A stretch of 64,000 nucleotides of DNA from Sipunculus nudus (GCA_026874595.1 CM049317.1:9582382-9646381), one strand, 5' to 3'; positions 12,201 through 23,139 are shown, numbered from the stretch's first letter. Numbers and translations: made by a program. Notes: a model not told the origin generated them from the sequence alone.

Positions 12201-13800
12201 TAAAACCTTTCTAACTGTTCTTTAATTAATTTCTTAAGTTCTGATGTGCATGTATGTTACAGAACTAACAGGTCACTGTAGAACAATAACAGTTAAGACT
12301 ACTTTGTATGACACAAATATATACATTATTCCACAAATAAATAAAATGGTGGACGGTCATACTAGTTCTTACATTTTTTCCTTTCTTACTACTGTCTCAT
12401 TTAACCAATAAATTACATTAAGAATCACATGGAAAAATTAATAATTTTCAATAGAATTTTCAAATCATTCATAAAAATTAGTATCATACTTTTATTATAA
12501 TCTACATTCTAAAGTGCATACATTTAAGTAAAGTAAAATGCAGCTTTTTACAATATTAATCATTTAAAATACAATGTAAATGAACAAGATGGACCCTGAG
12601 AGAGAAAATAGCAATGATAGATTTATCCCCTTCATTCTAGTGCATACCATCCCCACTAGATGTCACCATCATATGAAGCACCAACCTCTCATGGCCATCT
12701 GACCAGATTTCTTTGGGGTTCTGAACCCATACACTTCTGTTCCACCAACATCCTTTTCCTCCACAAGGACTGCAAAAAAAAAACAATAAAAGATCAAGTC
12801 ATTAGTTCAAATACTGGTCTATAGTTGTCAGTGGCTAGAATGTAATGAATGGATAAAAAATATTAAAAGAATGATTCGATATTATTGAGCCTTTGCAGTC
12901 TATATACCATGATGGCCTCCCTGACAACACTGACCTGTATTCACTGAAATTTAAAAAAAAAACTGTTTGGTGATGCATTATCTAGAAACAATGCATTTAA
13001 ATCTCCCATTAGCTCTAGAAATAAATAGACAATGTGATATAAATTTAAATCCTCAACAACTATCCTATGGGTCACAGTCAGGGCAAGTTTTTGTTCCTTA
13101 TAATCATACCTTCAATATTATTATGACAATTAATTCTAGATTAGTGAGACATTTTACACTTTCTTGTTCATAGCACAGTAGGACAACCCACCTTCTGGAA
13201 TCCCCATAGCACTGGCTCTTCAGATCTATATATATTTCTATCTGTTCTGTTCTCTGCAGCTGATTAAAACCACCACCAACACAACATACACTATAATTTG
13301 TCTGGAGCTGTCTGAAGGACAGGTTATGTAGCCAGGGTTTTCAGGTACTGGCTAAATATCTATGATGTGCTCAGGGACCTAACACCTGGTGTTAATTAAT
13401 GCATATCTAATTAACCACCAGGTATGGCAGGTGTTAAATAAACATCCTAATTTACCTGTAGTCAGCTGAATCAAAAGGATAAGCTGCATTTTTGACACAC
13501 ATAGGTCAAAAGGAAGACTTACCAATAATTAAGAATTTCATCTAACTGATGCGCTAACATCTATGTCTGTGGATTTTCACCCTGAGCACACCAGTAATCA
13601 TAAAAATTCATATCCTAGAACAACCATTTAACCCAGCTGTTACAGCCCTGGGGCTTGGTGCCCCAATGAAATAAGAATCCCAAGACACTGCCAACAATAT
13701 TTACCTTCTGAGGGCCTGAATGTCTCATCTTCAAGCTCTGTTTCTGGTGTCTCTGTGTTTGTTTTCAGTCCCTTAAGGCAGGATTTGGTTGAGCGGAGGC
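198..13800 (-). CDS. ORC2: Origin recognition complex subunit 2 (12 coding exons; N-terminus not found)
   Basis: ORC2 is a core subunit of the nuclear ORC complex that marks replication origins and helps load the MCM helicase. Twelve minus-strand exons with GT-AG borders join in a single frame: 1,544 bp, 513 codons plus stop, against about 577 residues in the human protein. Recognisable blocks, in order: a charged TP/RK- and Ser/Glu-rich N-terminal half ([22 protein letters not shown]), [35 protein letters not shown] (degenerate AAA+ P-loop region), [94 protein letters not shown] and HKLIRTKK (winged helix). The first exon found starts in mid-codon, so at least one 5' coding exon (about 60 residues in human) lies further right and was not recognised. 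Family identity is secure; exact ends rest on splice sites and phase only. Confidence 0.95.
865..925 (+). repeat. 5'-end fragment of the CAAGGGACCC repeat family
   Basis: It begins CAAGGGACCCATGGGTCACG and continues GCGCTCAGCTG, the conserved left terminus of the family described at 28,633-31,850, then diverges. It lies in the last ORC2 intron. Confidence 0.7.
991..1109 (-). CDS. ORC2: ORC2 exon: winged-helix segment
   Basis: It encodes [19 protein letters not shown] followed by [20 protein letters not shown], nearly residue for residue like vertebrate ORC2. Acceptor TCTTCAG lies to the right; donor GTGGGT is at 985-990. It enters with two bases that complete a split Gly codon and leaves in phase 0. 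Confidence 0.95.
2063..3055 (-). repeat. Hairpin-ended dispersed repeat, copy 1 (GTATC...GATAC family)
   Basis: It lies in an ORC2 intron. The right end (about 3023-3052) reads on the minus strand GTATCGCCAGAC-AAA-GTCTGGAGATAC, a hairpin. The left end holds the reverse of the motif GTGCCAAGAAATATCTAG. The body repeats blocks with AAGGTCAAGGTC, a TTAATACCCC/GGCAC block and a degenerate TGGCGC(T)ACC. It is an inverted relative of 61,915-63,215. Confidence 0.7.
3406..3639 (-). CDS. ORC2: ORC2 exon: core to winged-helix linker
   Basis: It encodes [54 protein letters not shown] and the end NPQYTG. These are the most conserved ORC2 signatures (human [26 protein letters not shown]). Acceptor TATTCAG; donor GTGAGT at 3400-3405. 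Phase 1 at both ends. Confidence 0.96.
4096..4239 (-). CDS. ORC2: ORC2 exon: Walker B-like region of the AAA+ core
   Basis: It encodes [39 protein letters not shown] and IDHINAPL, corresponding to human LFLLIHNLDSQMLRGEKSQ and LIASIDHLNAPLMWD. Acceptor CCTTTAG; donor GTAAGT at 4090-4095. Phase 1 to phase 1. Confidence 0.95.
4927..5026 (-). CDS. ORC2: ORC2 exon ([12 protein letters not shown])
   Basis: It encodes [20 protein letters not shown] and then [13 protein letters not shown], matching human VLNSITEEVLDHMGTFRSIL. Acceptor AATTCAG; donor GTAGGT at 4921-4926. It starts in phase 0 and ends after the first base of a Glu codon. Confidence 0.94.
5218..5350 (-). CDS. ORC2: ORC2 exon: nucleotide-binding-fold start ([12 protein letters not shown])
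   Basis: It encodes [20 protein letters not shown] and [20 protein letters not shown], matching human [22 protein letters not shown]. Acceptor TTTTAG at 5351-5356; donor GTAAGT. The first base completes a Cys codon split from the upstream exon. The open frame upstream of this acceptor is intronic read-through, not protein. Confidence 0.95.
7106..7311 (-). CDS. ORC2: ORC2 exon upstream of the core fold
   Basis: It encodes [40 protein letters not shown] and [12 protein letters not shown]. The match is human VEEYFEAHSSSKVLTSDRTL and YEKLFHKWMLQL. Acceptor TTTTTCCAG; donor GTGAGT at 7100-7105. The exon ends after two bases of a Cys codon. Confidence 0.94.
8032..8195 (-). CDS. ORC2: ORC2 exon: acidic/serine stretch and basic NLS-like run
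   Basis: It encodes a Ser/Glu-rich tract ([17 protein letters not shown]), then a Lys/Arg run ([11 protein letters not shown]) resembling a nuclear localisation signal. Donor GTAATT at 8026-8031. The acceptor at 8196-8198 (GCCAG) was chosen because only it keeps frame with the upstream exon. A stronger-looking acceptor at 8221-8223 (CATGCAG), giving an exon end at 8220, would need another small exon to restore phase. Confidence 0.8.
9470..10813 (+). repeat. Dispersed repeat with internal tandem units, ORC2 intron copy
   Basis: It starts near CAAGTGACCCTGGGGTCATG (9498) and ends ATAATTCAGATGACTTTCAG then CAGCTGAGCT plus A-run (10,811). The interior has several diverged units carrying GATGAAACACTCCATGAT and GGTGGCGCCACC (10,599-10,610). 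A GACA-rich run precedes the end. Same family as the array at 16,500-19,837. Confidence 0.75.
10878..11006 (-). repeat. 43-bp tandem triplication of an exon 3' end plus splice donor
   Basis: Three head-to-tail copies begin with CTTACC (plus strand) at 10878, 10921 and 10964, exactly 43 bp apart. Each contains the reverse complement of a GTAAGT donor and of the last coding bases of the ORC2 exon. The rightmost copy is the coding one; the other two are diverged and lie in the intron. Confidence 0.85.
10969..11067 (-). CDS. ORC2: ORC2 exon ending at a triplicated donor
   Basis: It encodes [20 protein letters not shown] and [12 protein letters not shown]. The TPYKLRKR element resembles basic motifs in vertebrate ORC2 N-terminal halves. 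Acceptor TTTTTTAG; donor GTAAGT at 10963-10968. This donor is the first of three copies 43 bp apart; use of the second would bring a stop codon within 14 codons. Phase 1 to phase 1. Confidence 0.86.
11973..12050 (-). CDS. ORC2: ORC2 exon (TP-rich linker)
   Basis: It encodes [20 protein letters not shown] then QIDET, in the place of human ASELAKTPQKSVSF. The TP dipeptides are potential CDK sites (inference). Acceptor TTTTTCAG; donor GTATTT. Phase 1 to phase 1. Confidence 0.85.
12686..12769 (-). CDS. ORC2: ORC2 exon (VYGFRTPKK)
   Basis: It encodes [20 protein letters not shown] and SGQMAMR, aligning with human GGGNKVYSFQNRKHSEKMAK. A long pyrimidine tract precedes the TTGCAG acceptor; donor GTTGGT at 12680-12685. 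Phase 1 to phase 1. Confidence 0.85.
13705..13800 (-). CDS. ORC2: Most 5' ORC2 exon recognised
   Basis: It encodes [20 protein letters not shown] and [11 protein letters not shown], joining in phase 1 to the next exon. Acceptor TACACAG; donor GTAAAT. Similarity to known ORC2 is weak here, so assignment rests on phase, splice sites and position. It begins with the last two bases of a codon, so an upstream exon must exist. Confidence 0.72.
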
Positions 13801-16499
13801 CTGTGTACAAGAAATGACCTCTAAGTTAGTCATGCAGCAAGTAAACCTTATCCAAAGAAACCATTTTTTTAGTGTAATGTGGACAGCTTTTGTTTGCAAA
13901 GGTTTCAAGTTCAAGAAATTGGAGAGAGGAAAATTAGACCGGAACTTGTCTGAAAGACCACCTCTCATAAGACCACCTCTATTAAAAACACCTTTGGATG
14001 AACTGAAAGCTTTCAAATGGTTATAACTGAACTGTGTAATAAGACCATCTGTGAATTTAGACAACTTTTGGCCAGTCCCCTTGGTGGTAACATAACATGT
14101 TTCACTGTATCACAGATATAAAACCTTCTTGAATGAGGCACCCTATCTACACAGATGATCAGTTGTTTATACTGTAGGACAAGGAGCAAATCATGTACTT
14201 TATCACAACATGTAGCTTCAAATGTTGTGAGGCCAACAGAATGAGAATTACAAATAACAGCAGACCTTTAAAGATATCTGTCAGCAATTAACATGATCTT
14301 CCAATCATTCATGGTTCCCTTGAGTGATGGTCAAATAGTTAACATTTTAAGCAAATATCAGATAAATAATATTATAAAAGATGTGTAATACTGAGGTTAC
14401 TGTTTGCCAAGATCATGAAAATGGATCCCTCACTAATTACTGAAAGATGAAACTCACAAAAATTCAAACAAGCAAATATGAAGCCAACCACAGCATTCTG
14501 TCAATATTTCTGCTCAGAGTATAAGTATTCAGTATTCACATGGTGACTAATAAGAACAGGTGCTTACACTAATCAGTGTCATCAAACCTGCACTAGTATT
14601 AACTAGTGACCAATGGGTCATGACGCTCAGCTGACTAGGAAGATATTCACAAAATGAATTTAATCATGTGAATGCCAAATTTTGTAGGTGGTATCCCCAT
14701 TCAACTGAAGCAATTAACGTTCTTCAAAATTAACAAGATGGAAAATTTTCATGATAATCTGTCCAGCCATTCTCATGAAATATGGCCTTTTGTATGCAGT
14801 CAGCTGGGCTAAAAACAAACATGCACCTTTTTTAAGGACATTTCTCTGGATGTCAAGACCGGAAAGTCCAACATTGAACAGCAAAGTTTTGTACCCTGTC
14901 TGACTGTCTGGGTTCTTAAAATGTGTTTAGACAGTAATATAGGTAACCATGACCTATATTTCAGGTTCCATGGAGATTGTCCAAGACTTCCCTGTTTATT
15001 ACATTTCAACATTCTAGGGTTAGCAGACACAATTTTTGCCAATGTGATTTTCAGGGTGCTAAAAATCATGTTTTTGGCCCATGGTTCCTAAAATATAGGT
15101 CACTATGACCTAATTTCAGGTTTCCATGTAGATTAACCCAGGGCGTGCCTGCATATCATGTCAGAAGTTTCTAGGCCTAACAGATACAATTTGTGCCCCA
15201 TCTGACTGATTGGGTGCAGAAAATGTTTTCCGCATGTATTTTAAAAAATATAGGTCACCATGACCTAATTTCAGGTTTCCAAGGAGATTAGCCTTTGGCC
15301 TCCCTTTATGTACAGCCAGAAGATTCTAGGTCTAAAGGACGAACCGCTTCATCTGAAGGTCTGAAAATTGAGAAAACAAGGAACCTATGGGTCACTGCAC
15401 TCAGCTGTTATATATGATCACAAAATATGATACCGAAGAGGAGGTAAACAAACGCTGGTTTTGTGTGGTAATATAAGCTGTATAATGAGATAAGGGGGTT
15501 TAACGGGTGAAACTAATACATGTAAATTGTGGAATTTATGTCCTCCGCTTCCGCCTAGTTAAAGCTCTTGTTGTCATTCATGCTTGCCTTATCACTTTTT
15601 TAGTTTTTATTCTGGCCTGAAGATGTCTCCACATGTCATAGTGGCTGTTTTTAGTTTTCATAGTCCTTGAAGATGTCTCCACTTGTTCTAATTTTGGTTG
15701 TGAAAAAGGAAAAAATTCCATTTTTTTTGTTGCTTTGGAGCTGGTGAGAATATATTTTCAGACAGACACTCCAAAAACAATCCCAACCAAGATATACATG
15801 CAAGAAATTAGTGACCCAAACTTGAATGAAATTGGATAATATTTAGGAAAGTTATCACACAGAAACAAAAACATGATGGATGGACATACAGATAGACAGA
15901 CAGACAAACCCAAATCAATGTCCCCCATTTTCAGGAAGCAGGGGACAAAAATAACCCAATAAAATATACGAGGAGCAAACTGGAGATGGGCAAGTTTAAT
16001 TTTTTTAACTGAAATAAAGGAATCAGTAATATAAATTTTGATTTTTAAATAGTAACATGTGACAGCTGATATAGCCATGAGTCTTAATGTCAACAGTCAA
16101 ACAAATTGGCATCTAAAATGAGTATTTGTCTGAGTAATATTATAAATTTTTTACAATTTTTTTTTAATGTTTGCAATAAATATGAATTAACAAAATGAAA
16201 CAATTGGAAAAGACATGGAAATTTATATTCACTTAATATAATCAACTGCTCCCTTTTCTATCATTAATTTGCTTCATATATTCTAAATAGTAGAGAAAAA
16301 CTTTATTTTTTATTTTTTTTTTAAATGAAATGAACAATACCCAAAGATGACTTCATGGTGTCATTTGGAATACATCAAAGGCACATCTATACAAGATCCA
16401 CAAAACATCAGTAATTGCAAGGTAATCCCTGTTACTCATTCACTATCATGCTAATTCCTTGCCTATTAGTTGCTCTTTAAGTTTTTATTATAAACCAAT
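13801..16499. other. Region with no gene recognised; fragmented repeats
   Basis: No further ORC2 exon could be fixed here. The stretch holds a short repeat starting near 14,608 (GTGACCAATGGGTCATGAC to CAGCTGGGCT plus A-run at 14,808), a related fragment at 14,880-15,410, and a minus-strand copy of another dispersed repeat at about 15,540-15,950 that is inverted relative to about 51,200-51,610 (shared GATGTCTCCACATGTCATAG-like block, CCAGCTCCAAA, GACAGACA run). The rest is AT-rich unique sequence. Confidence 0.6.
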
Positions 16500-19400
16500 A
16501 ACAAGTGACCCAGGGGTCATGACGCTCAGCTGACCAGGAAGACATTGACAAAAGTAATTTTATCATCTGAATGTCAAATTTGAATGAAATACTTTTTCCA
16601 AACTTGACCTTTTGTATAAAATCATCCAATATTCATTGGGGTACTATGGAGCTCTGTAGCATGAAGGATATGGGTAACAGACACCTATTTTCAAGGTTTA
16701 CAAGATGACTTTTCAGGGGTCTCCCAGCATGTCAAAAAATAAAATTCTAGGTCCAGTTATTATGATTTGTGCCCTGTTAACAAATCCAAATGTTTATTCT
16801 GGGGGGTATTTCAAAGCCGCATAGGATGAAGGATATGGGTAACAGAGATGTAATTTCAGGTGCACAAGGAGACTTTTCAGGGGCCTCCCAGCATATCAAG
16901 AAAGGAGATTCTAGGTCAAGTCATTATAATTTATGCTCTGTTAACAGATGACCAAATCTTTATTCTGGGGAGTACTTCGGAGCCCCAGAGCATGAAGGAT
17001 ATGGGTAACAGGGACCTTATTTCGGGTTTCCATGTAGACCTTTTATGGGCTTCCCTGGAGGTGAGGACAGAAGATTCTAGGTCCAGTCATTATGATTTGT
17101 GCCCTGTTAATATATGACCAAATCTTTATTCTGGGGGGGTACTTCAGAGCCCCATGGCTCACAGAATATGGGTAACAGGGACCTTATTTCGGGTTACCAT
17201 GTAGACCTTTTATGGGCTTCCCTGGAGGTGAGGACAGAAGATTCTAGGTCCAGTCATTATGATTTGTGCCCTGTTTACAGATGACCAAATGTTTAAAGAT
17301 CACAAAAGTAGAGAAAAAAAATCGTAAAAAATAAAAAAAATATAGGTGGCACCACCAATCTCCAGAAATTGATGAAACACTCCATGATCAATATCCATGC
17401 AAAGAATCATGGTGATTAATGCATTAGTTGTTCAGATACTTGAGCTTTTGTATTAAATTTTGCATTATTCTGGGGGATACTTCAGAACCCCAAAGCTCGA
17501 AGAATATAGGTCACAGTGACCTAATTTCAGGTTAAAAAGGAGAATTTCCATAGACCTCCCAGGATTTCAAGTAAGAAGATTCCCGGTCTAGCGGTTACGA
17601 TTTGTGCCCTGTTAACAGACAGACGCCTGGATGGCCGGACGGACGACTCCAAAAGGTGATCCCTACAGCTCAGATGACTTTCAGTCAGCTGAGCTAAAAA
17701 TTGAAAAAATACAGGTGGCGCCACCAGAATGCAGAAACTGATGAAACATTTCATGATCAATATCCATGCAAAGAATCATGGTGATCAATATAATAATTGT
17801 TCAGATACTTGAGCTTTTGTATCAAATTTTCCATTATTCTGGGGGGTACTTCGGAGCCCGATAGCTCAGAGGTTATGGGTAACAGAGACCTAATTTCAAG
17901 TTTTTAAGGAAACTTTTCATGGGCCTCTCAGCATGTCAAGAGAGAAGATTCTAGGTCCAGTTGTTACGATTTGTGCCATGTTAACAGATGACCGCATCTT
18001 ATGAGGTCTCAAAAATGGAGAAAAAAATTCGTAAAAATAAAAAAAATACAGGTGGCGCCACCATACTGCAGAAACTGATGACACATTCCATGATCAATAT
18101 CCATGCAAAGAATCATTGTGATCACTGCAATAGTTCTTTAGATACTTGAGCTTTTGTATCAAATTGTCCATTATTCTGAGGGATACTTCAGATGACTTAC
18201 AGTCAGCTGAGCTAAAAACACTTAATGGTCAATATCCATGCAAAGAATCATGATGATCTCCGTATTAGTTGTTCAGATACTTCAGCTTTTGTATCAAATT
18301 GTCCATTATTCTGAGGGATACTTCAGAGACCTATAGCTTGAAGGATACGGGTAACAGAGACCTAATTTCAAGTTTCCACAGGCACTCTTCATGGGCCTCC
18401 TTGCATGACCAGAATGAAGTTTCTAGTTCCAGTTGTTGCAATTTGTACCCTCTTGATAGGTAACATAGGTGGCGCCACCAGTCTGCAGGAATTGATGGAA
18501 CATCTCATAATCAATATGTATGCCAAAAATCATGACCATCAGTGATGTAGTTATTGAGATATTGAAGTTTTTGTATGAAATTTTTGACTACTCTGGGGGG
18601 GTACTTTGGGGCCCCATAGCTCGAAGGATATGGGTAACAGAGACCTAATTTCTGGTTTCCATGGAGACTTCATAGGTCTTCTAGTGTGTTGAGAATGAAG
18701 ATTCTAGGTCCAGTCGTTACTATTTGTGCCATGCTAACAGATGACAGCATCCTTAAAGGTCTCAAAAATAGAGGAAAAAATCGTAAAAAATCGAGCGATA
18801 CAGGTGGCACCACCAGTCTGCAGGAACAGATGACACATCTCATGATCAATAGTTATGCCACAAATCATGACCATCATTCAAGTAGTTAATGAGATATTGG
18901 AGTTTTTGTATGAAATTTTTTACTTTTCTCGGGGGTACTTTAGGGCTCCATAGCTCGAAGAATATGGGTAACAGAGACCTAATTTCTGGTTTCCATGGAG
19001 ACTTTTCATAGGTCTCTCAGTGTGTCAAGAATGAAGATTCTAGGTCCAGTCTTAACGATTTGTGCCTTGTTAACAGATGTTTACATTTTGAAAGGTCTCA
19101 AAAATAGAGAAAAAAATTCGTAAAAAATTGAACGATACAGGTGGAGCCACCAGTCTGCAGGAAGTGATGGAACATCTCATGATCAATATGTATGACAAAA
19201 ATCATGACCATCAGTCAAGTATTAAATGAGATATTGAAGTTTTTGTTTGAAATGTTTTACTTTTCTGGGGGGTAGTTTGGGGCCCCATAGCTGGAAGGAT
19301 ATGGGTAACAGAGACCTAATTTCTGGTTTCCATGGAGACTTTTCATAGGTCTCTCAGTGTGTTGAGAATGAAGATTCTAAGTCAAGTCATTACAATTTGT

Positions 19401-19746
19401 GCCTTGTTGACAGATGTTCACATTTTTAAAGGTCTCAAAAATAGAGAAAAAAATTCGTAAAAAATCGAAAAATACAGGTGGCGCCACCAGTCTTCAGGAA
19501 CTGATGGAACCTCTCATGTTCAATATGTATGCCAAAAATCATGACCATCAGTCAAGTAGTTAATGAGATATTGAAGTTTTGGTATGAAATTTTGGACTTT
19601 TCTAGGGGGTACTTTGGGGCCCCATAGCTCGAAGGATATGGGTAACAGAGACCTAATTTCTGGTTTCCAAGGAGATTTTTCATGGACCTCCCAGGATGTC
19701 AAGTAAGAAGATTCCAGTTCTAGCGGTTACGATTTGTGCCTGGTTA

Positions 19747-19777
<31 letters not shown>

Positions 19778-19837
19778 GACGACGGACAAAGAGTGATCGC
19801 TATAGCTCAGATGACTTTCAGTCAGCTGAGCTAAAAA
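16500..19837 (+). repeat. Tandem array, unit about 336 bp, of the CAAGTGACCC...CAGCTGAGCT family
   Basis: The left end is CAAGTGACCCAGGGGTCATG. The right end is GCTATAGCTCAGATGACTTT then CAGCTGAGCTAAAAA. Between them are about nine units. The GGTGGCGCCACC-like box of successive units starts at 17,714, 18,051, 18,468, about 18,803, about 19,141 and 19,477, so spacing is mostly 335-338 bp. Each unit also carries ATAGCTCGAAGGATATGGGT, AACAGAGACCTAATTTC and GATTCTAGGTCCAGT. No open frame is conserved. Confidence 0.85.
19748..19785 (+). repeat. (GACA)n microsatellite
   Basis: A GACAGACA run followed by GACGGACGACGG, just inside the right end of the preceding array. The same position is GACA/GACG-rich in nearly every member of this family (10,738; 28,264; 31,775; 32,090). 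Confidence 0.9.
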
Positions 19838-20101
19838 TTCATTTCATTATTGTTTATGGTCATGTTGTTGGTAAAAACAACTACTACAGGAGGGGGGTTG
19901 GACACCTGTGGCTAGCTTTGGTCAGCCAAGAGCTGGCTGGCTGCCCAGTATGCCCCACTTTCAAGCATGTATAATTAGCCTGAAAGGTCGACAAGGGTGA
20001 CATATGATTGAGTTTATTTATTATAGTGTCATGTACAATAATACAAGATGAAGTACAGTAAATGTCATCTTATAGTACCCAACCCTCGCATGGGTTTATA
20101 T

Positions 20102-20110
20102 GACACTCAG
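20102..20110. repeat. Target duplication, left of foldback element
   Basis: GACACTCAG; the same 9 bp recurs at 20,900-20,908. Removing the insert plus one copy restores a continuous LINE 3' UTR. Confidence 0.8.
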
Positions 20111-20899
20111 GTATCTTGCCATTCTGCCGATTCCCATTTTGCCGAATCCCAAAGTACCGAGTCCAGTTTGCGGAATCCCAGATTGTTGAATCTGAACTCT
20201 TTAATATGAAATCATCGGATAATTTGTAAACTATTATTGTTTTTGGAGCATCGGAGTATTCATGGAGTGAACACGACAAAACAGTATAAAAATGCATTGA
20301 CGGAATGCTAATCTCAGTGTTCACAAACAAGAAGCCCTCGCCCGATTTACTGCGTCTTAACAGCTACCAGTCGGCAACCCGGCAGGCAACTATTCACGCA
20401 TGACTTGTCATAGCCGACACTTAGAGGTCCCTGGAAAGGAGCGATCGTACGTGATCTTCCCATGGTGCTGCTGACGTAACCTTGTTGCTTTTTATAGTTA
20501 TGATCGTTTTAGTTATGCATATTGTTTTTGTATGTGGTTACTATTGTTGTTAATCGTAATAACTGAACAGACTCACTAAAAACAGACAGGTCCCTGGAAA
20601 AATAGTGATAACACATGACTGCTATGACGGCCATGAAAAGTCATGCATGACTTGTGGCATGGCGGTTTACCGACTGGTTTACCTGTACACCCTGAAATTA
20701 GCATTCTTTCAACGTAATATCATACTGCTTTGATCGTTTTTACTCCATGAATACTACAATGCCATTAAATATGAATATATATCAAATTAACAGACGATTT
20801 CATATTAAAAAGTTAACATTCGGCAATCTGGGATTCGGCAAACTGGACTCGGTATTCTGGGATTCGGCAGAATGGGAATCGGCAGACTGGCATGTAACC
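20110..20899. mobile_element. Foldback element with long inverted repeats (MULE-like by its target duplication)
   Basis: The left arm (20,110-about 20,330) and right arm (about 20,690-20,899) are imperfect reverse complements over about 220 bp; both carry TGCCGATTCCCATTTTGCCG-like and TACCGAGTCCAGTTTG blocks. The pairing extends inward (CCAGTCGG, GCATGACTT, GGTCCCTGG on both sides), leaving only a short loop near 20,480-20,580. GACACTCA, extendable to GACACTCAG, flanks both ends, an 8-9 bp target duplication. No coding capacity. Mutator-like elements make 9-bp duplications and often have long TIRs, hence the tentative label. Confidence 0.8.
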
Positions 20900-20908
20900 G
20901 ACACTCAG
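20900..20908. repeat. Target duplication, right of foldback element
   Basis: GACACTCAG, exact copy of 20,102-20,110. It lies four bases from the LINE ORF2 stop codon. Confidence 0.8.
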
Positions 20909-20912
20909 TACT

Positions 20913-21904
20913 TTAGTCAATAATGGTAGTATAGGCATACAAACACTTCTTTCTTATCTCCCATGCTTTGGCTGCAAAGTCACTGATTTCTTTAACACAG
21001 TTTTGAAGCAGGAATATAAATTGATTTTTTAGGAGATAATCCTAACAACTCGGTTTCACTGTTAAGAATAGATTTGTAAAGTTCCTCTCTAATTTCCTCA
21101 TATTTTGGACAGGAGCATATGAAATGGATTTCATCTTCAACTGAATTGTCCTCACACATGGTGCATATTCTTTCCTCGGGTTTTAATTTTCTAAATTTAC
21201 CTGTGATTGCGTCTCGAATATTTTTAAACCTCCCAACTTCAATTTCTAATGGTAAGATTCCACATCTAAGCTGTGCCATTAAGGATCTCTTTACTCGCGT
21301 TAAATAATGAATGACATAAGGTTTGGTACCAAATGAAGATTTTAGTAATGCATATGTTCTTAGCTTTGGCTTCAGTTTCATTTCTTCTAGCCACTTAGAT
21401 TCGTAGAATTCTCGCAATTTTTTGCCAACATTTTCAATAGGACATACTAATCCCTGAGCAACAATATGCGACATATTCGCTATATCTAGAATTTCTTCTA
21501 CTTTAGCTGCCCAATTGTTATATCTTAACTACCGGTCCCAGTTGTTTTACAAGCCTTCCTTCGTCCATTAATATGAGCTTATTCCAAAATTTCAGTATTT
21601 TCATCCGGCGCCTTTCTAAACTGGGGATCCAACCCATATCCCCAGTTAAACCAAGAATGGGGCATAATTTATGAACTCCTTGAAAAGACCTTATAGCCGT
21701 GATCTGAACTTTGTCAACGGTTGGGGATTTACATTGCCCCCATACCTCGCAAGCATAATCAAGCACTGGTACTACGGCACTGTGATAAAGTTTAGTATAG
21801 GAATGATAAGATACATTTTTTAAATATTTAAATTTTGAAATTATATTTCCAAGTGCTCTTGAACCAGTGTCTGATAAAACATCACTTCCGGTTTTATAAT
21901 CCAT
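20913..21904 (-). pseudogene. LINE ORF2: C-terminal part with zinc-knuckle-like motif
   Basis: It contains KNVSYHSYTKLYHSAVVPVL, DYACEVWGQ and GLTGDMGWIPSLERRRMKIL, typical of the region after the RT thumb. A Cys/His motif follows, CTMCEDNSVEDEIHFICSCP (CxxC...H...C). The end is AKAWEIRKKCLYAYTTIID with stop at 20,913-20,915. One frameshift lies near 21,480-21,520. Such CCHC tails are common in LINE ORF2 proteins. Confidence 0.82.
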
Positions 21905-23139
21905 ATGCTCTGAAAGATAAAAAAATATTTATACTCCTTGACAACTATTAAATTCGACCCGTTTAAATTAAATTTGGACGGAGTAAGCGACTTTTTACGA
22001 TCACAGAAATGGATAACATTACTTTTAATCGGATTCGGATGTAGTTGCCATAACTTACACCACGAGTCTAAGTACGAGAGCATACATTGTAGGGCACTGG
22101 CAGTCGGTGCCACTAGAGCAATGTCATCAGCGTACAGTAATATACTTATTTTAGTAAAGCCACAAGTAATCCCCATGTTGAGCGAATTGATAACTCATAC
22201 CAACTCATTCAGATATATATTAAATATTGTAGGTGACAGTGGATCACCCTGGTGTACACCAGAACAGACTGCAAATTCATCCGTGAGCAGATCCGGAGTA
22301 ATTCTAACCTGTGCTTTGTTATTCTCATACATAGACTTCAATGCATAATATAGTTTACCATCAATATTTTGCTCTAACAACCGGTAAAGGAGGAGGTCTC
22401 TTTCCATGTCGATCAGGGCTACAAATACATCTTTGCCCATATTAATGTAATTGGTCACAATGCTTGTAAGAATAAAAATATGTTCAACACATGACCGACC
22501 CCTTCGAAACCCATTTTGCTCTTCAGCTATTAACCCCAAAGAATCACAATACGAGGATATTGGTCCTTCAATTAATGCGCTATAAACTTTCCCTACTCAG
22601 GATAGCAATGAGATGCCTCTATAACTCAGAGGCTCATGGGGATCCTTCCCTTTTTTCAAGATAGGGGCAATAAGTGATTTATTCCAACAGGCAGGCACCG
22701 TACCTTTGTTGAAACAAAGAGTAAATAGTCTATACATCATTAACATGACATTGTGACTTCTTAGAACTTCGTTTGGTATAGAATCGTCTCCAACACTTTT
22801 CCTATTTTTTAGGTGTTTAACGATGGATTCTATTTCATGAAAAGAAATATCACAGTTTAGCATAATATTACTTTCATAGTGAGGGAGCCTCATTTTATTT
22901 TCTTCGCTTAAAATAATGTGATTTATGTTTTCATGAAAGCGTTTAGCCAAATCTGATAGCTCAGTCTGTTGGTATAATTTTAAGCATTCTTTTCCCCAAT
23001 AGTTCCTTACAGTCGTCAAGTTATACACCAGAAACACCGTTAAATCTAACTGATAGTGGTATCCTGGACCTTTTTTGGGAACCCAAACGATTGACCAAAT
23101 GCCAAAATTGTTTTTGATTTGTTTTTGCCACATTCTCAA
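21840..23139 (-). pseudogene. LINE ORF2: reverse transcriptase domain remnant
   Basis: Motifs in order: VGDDSIPNEVLRSHN, WNKSLIAPILKKGKDPHEPL, SYRGISLLS, EEQNGFRRGRSCVEHIF, VFVALIDMERDLLLYRLLEQ (palm A, with the usual DxxKAF altered to DMERDL), CSGVHQGDPLSPTIFNIYLN (palm B) and LLYADDIALVAPT (catalytic YADD box), then thumb. Breaks occur at about 22,560-22,600, 22,190 and 21,910. The YADD is intact but the frame is not. Confidence 0.9.
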
